Shown here: positions 62,234 to 64,000 of the stretch, piece after piece | How positions within the stretch are numbered: the first letter of the stretch is position 1 | How the letters are laid out: every line of letters starts with the position of its first letter | NCBI RefSeq assembly: GCF_001677335.1 | Contig: NZ_LZYB01000001.1 | Span: forward strand, 620,001-684,000 | Direction of reading: 5' to 3' | Source of the DNA: Erythrobacter dokdonensis DSW-74 | Lineage (GTDB): Bacteria; Pseudomonadota; Alphaproteobacteria; Sphingomonadales; Sphingomonadaceae | Length of the DNA: 64,000 nt | Translations under genes and position numbers: made by a program | Notes under the pieces: model-generated | Told to the model about the DNA's origin: nothing | What the model saw: only the letters and a program-made list of their open reading frames with translations | The model's database searches: none

Positions 62234-63670
62234 CTAAGCAGCCTGGGCGTCGAGCCGGGCAAGCGCCTCGTCCCGGCCCAGAAGGACCAGAACGTCGAAA
62301 ATCCCGGGTGAAGTGGTCGTCCCGGTCAGCGCCGCGCGCATCGGCTGCGCCAGCTTGCCAAGACCCAATCCCAGTTCCTCGGCAAGTGCCTTCGTAGTGG
62401 CTTCGAGCGTCTCGCTTGTCCAGTCGTTTTCGCCGCGCAGACGCTCGCAAATGGTGCGCAGGATGTTGCGTGCCTCGCCTTCGAGGATCTGGGCCGCCTT
62501 GTCGGTCAAGGCGATCGGCCGCTTTGCGAAAAGAAAGGCAGACCCTTCAACAAGATCATTGAGATTCTTGGCGCGAACTTTGAGCTCGGGCATGGCCCGC
62601 GCGAGCAAGGTCACGTCAGCCTCTTCGCCAATCCGGGCGGCCACCAGCGCGGCAAGCCGCATGTCATCGGCCTCGCGCAGGTAGTGACCGTTGAGATTTT
62701 CGAGCTTTTTCATGTCGAAGCGCGAGGGGCTCTTGCCCACACCATCGAGATCGAACAGCTCCACTGCTTCCGCGCGGGTGATCTCCTCGCGGTCGCCGTG
62801 CCCCCAGCCGAGGCGCAGCAGGTAGTTGAACAGCGCTTCGGGCAGGATGCCGAATTCGTCGCGATAGGCCTCCACGCCCAGCGCGCCGTGGCGCTTCGAC
62901 AGCTTGGCTCCGTCCGACCCATGGATCAGCGGGATATGGGCATAGACCGGGTCGGGCCAGTTGCCCTCGATCTGGTTCATCGCCCGGATGATCGGCAGCT
63001 GGCGGAAGGCATTGTTCAAGTGATCGTCGCCGCGGATCACGTGGGTTACGCCCATGTCGTGATCATCGACTACGACCGCCAGCATATAGGTGGGCGTGCC
63101 GTCGGCGCGCAGGATGATGTAATCGTCGATTTCCTCGTTCTTCACGGTGACCGCACCCTGCACCCGATCATGGATCGTGGTCTCGCCCTCGTTGGGGGTC
63201 CTGAGGCGGATGGTGAAGGGCGCCCCCTCAGGCGCTTCGGCGGGGTCGCGGTCGCGCCAGCGCCCGTCATAGCGTAGCGGCTTTTTGTTGGCGCGCTGCT
63301 CCTCGCGCATCGCCTCGAGCTCTTCGGGCGTGGCAAAGCACTTGTAGGCATGGCCTGCGTTCAGAAGCTGCCAGGCAACCTCGGCATGACGCTCGGCGCG
63401 GTCGGACTGGAACAGCGGGGGCGCGTCATAATCGAGCCCGAGCCAGTCCAGACCTTCGATGATCGCGTCGATCGCCTCCTGCGTCGAACGCTTGCGGTCG
63501 GTATCCTCGATCCGCAGCAGCGTGCGGCCGCCGTGGTGGCGGGCGTAGAGCCAGTTGAATAGTGCCGTCCGCGCACCCCCGATATGCAGAAAACCGGTGG
63601 GCGAGGGGGCGAAGCGGGTCACCACGCCACCCGAAGCGGCTGCGTCCGCGCTGCTGCTTTCGCTTGCCAT
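62234..63670 (-). CDS. gltX: Glutamate--tRNA ligase
   Basis: A 478-residue class I aminoacyl-tRNA synthetase. The HIGH-type motif is in [21 protein letters not shown] (residues 21-41), the KMSKS-type motif is GAKLSKRHG at about 253-261, and [13 protein letters not shown] is the family Glu-binding region. The C-terminal anticodon-binding domain is full length. It charges tRNA-Glu. The start at 63670 leaves only 36 bp to the divergent comEC-like gene. Confidence 0.97.
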   Translation of the reverse strand: MASESSSADAAASGGVVTRFAPSPTGFLHIGGARTALFNWLYARHHGGRTLLRIEDTDRKRSTQEAIDAIIEGLDWLGLDYDAPPLFQSDRAERHAEVAWQLLNAGHAYKCFATPEELEAMREEQRANKKPLRYDGRWRDRDPAEAPEGAPFTIRLRTPNEGETTIHDRVQGAVTVKNEEIDDYIILRADGTPTYMLAVVVDDHDMGVTHVIRGDDHLNNAFRQLPIIRAMNQIEGNWPDPVYAHIPLIHGSDGAKLSKRHGALGVEAYRDEFGILPEALFNYLLRLGWGHGDREEITRAEAVELFDLDGVGKSPSRFDMKKLENLNGHYLREADDMRLAALVAARIGEEADVTLLARAMPELKVRAKNLNDLVEGSAFLFAKRPIALTDKAAQILEGEARNILRTICERLRGENDWTSETLEATTKALAEELGLGLGKLAQPMRAALTGTTTSPGIFDVLVLLGRDEALARLDAQAA

Positions 63671-63706
63671 TTCGTGTCAATTCCTGTTCACTTTGAGCGG
63701 CTTGGC

Positions 63707-64000
63707 ATGCGCCTGGCCGGTCGGGGGGGCGAGCCGATGCGCGATGTGCCGATCATACCGATGGGAGACGGCCCCGGCAGCACCCCTGCCGGATCCGTCG
63801 TGTCGGCCCGGCCTTGGCAAAGCGGTGGACGATTGTCCAGCACCGGCGGCGGATGGACTGCCCGGGCAGCCGAAATGGCCGAGCGGTTTCTTGCAGGTGC
63901 CGGGTTCGACCGCGCGCCGTGGCTGGCAGTGCTGTTCATGGCCGGGATTCTCGCCTGGTTTGCCTTTCCGGGCCCGTGGTATTGGGTAGCCGCCATCGCC
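63707..64000 (+). CDS. ComEC/Rec2-like protein (N-terminal fragment)
   Basis: An open frame of 98 codons from ATG 63707 that runs off the window. After a Gly/Pro-rich start it has ARAAEMAERFLAGAGFDRAP and then a hydrophobic stretch, WLAVLFMAGILAWFAF, with PGPWYWVAA. That matches the beginning of the ComEC/Rec2 DNA-uptake channel proteins of sphingomonads, where the gene is divergent from gltX. ATG 63737 is an alternative start. Only a short part is visible, so the call depends on context. Confidence 0.6.
   Translation, partial: MRLAGRGGEPMRDVPIIPMGDGPGSTPAGSVVSARPWQSGGRLSSTGGGWTARAAEMAERFLAGAGFDRAPWLAVLFMAGILAWFAFPGPWYWVAAIA

Noticed and set aside
1-64000. Mobile elements, prophage, tRNA, rRNA and CRISPR
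   Set aside because: No transposase or integrase motifs, terminal repeats, cloverleaf sequences or repeat-spacer arrays were seen, and gene order looks typical for the group.

Overview
The window is high-GC, gene-dense DNA from an alphaproteobacterium. Gene content and order point to Sphingomonadales, most likely an Erythrobacter/Porphyrobacter-like member of Erythrobacteraceae. The main pointers are an XrtA/PEP-CTERM exopolysaccharide locus, a nuoA-N operon followed by birA, coaX, rnj and a DUF1467 gene, RNase E together with RNase J, and sphingomonad-type small genes. Nothing mobile, no rRNA or tRNA and no CRISPR array was seen. Family names come from reading motifs and context; no database search was run.

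Layout. (1) 1-12491, plus strand: exopolysaccharide/exosortase-A locus. It holds the tail of a PLP decarboxylase, export lipoprotein, chain-length determinant, tyrosine autokinase, outer-membrane barrel, ExeA-type ATPase, polysaccharide deacetylase, FemAB-like protein, glycosyltransferase, exosortase xrtA and an AsnB-like amidotransferase, mostly joined by 1-11 nt overlaps. (2) 12488-35238: housekeeping genes in short units: zapE, a thioesterase and an orphan sdhB; an ATP-grasp/PLP-enzyme/methyltransferase group; rne with a long structured leader; amidase and PBP1A; peroxiredoxin; prfB; a lipoprotein-like methyltransferase; a nitronate-monooxygenase-like flavoenzyme; hydrolase, hydroxyacid dehydrogenase, SH3 protein, thiolase and aldehyde dehydrogenase. 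(3) 35385-54069: complete 14-gene respiratory complex I operon containing four extra tiny membrane-protein genes (three between nuoE and nuoF, one between nuoG and nuoH), then birA, coaX, rnj and DUF1467. (4) 54066-60677: the least conventional region. It has a TipN-like membrane-anchored coiled-coil protein on the minus strand, and opposite it a histidine-less Hpt-like protein, a nucleotidyltransferase-like membrane protein, an unrecognised helical protein and a histidine-kinase-like protein whose phospho-acceptor His position is Pro. Two near-matches to the CtrA box (TTAA-N7-TTAAC) lie at almost the same distance from two of these genes. (5) 60685-64000: gltX-gltA-small membrane gene on the minus strand, and the start of a comEC-like gene running off the window.

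How the genes fit together. Region 1 assembles, chain-length-controls, modifies and exports an exopolysaccharide and includes the sortase-like enzyme that processes PEP-CTERM proteins. Region 3 is the NADH dehydrogenase of the respiratory chain, and sdhB and gltA serve the TCA cycle that feeds it. Region 4 is the best candidate for a poorly described system: a possible polarity or cell-cycle signalling module built from proteins that resemble phosphorelay parts but lack the phosphorylated histidines. Several convergent neighbours share overlapping stop codons (CTAG or CTAA).
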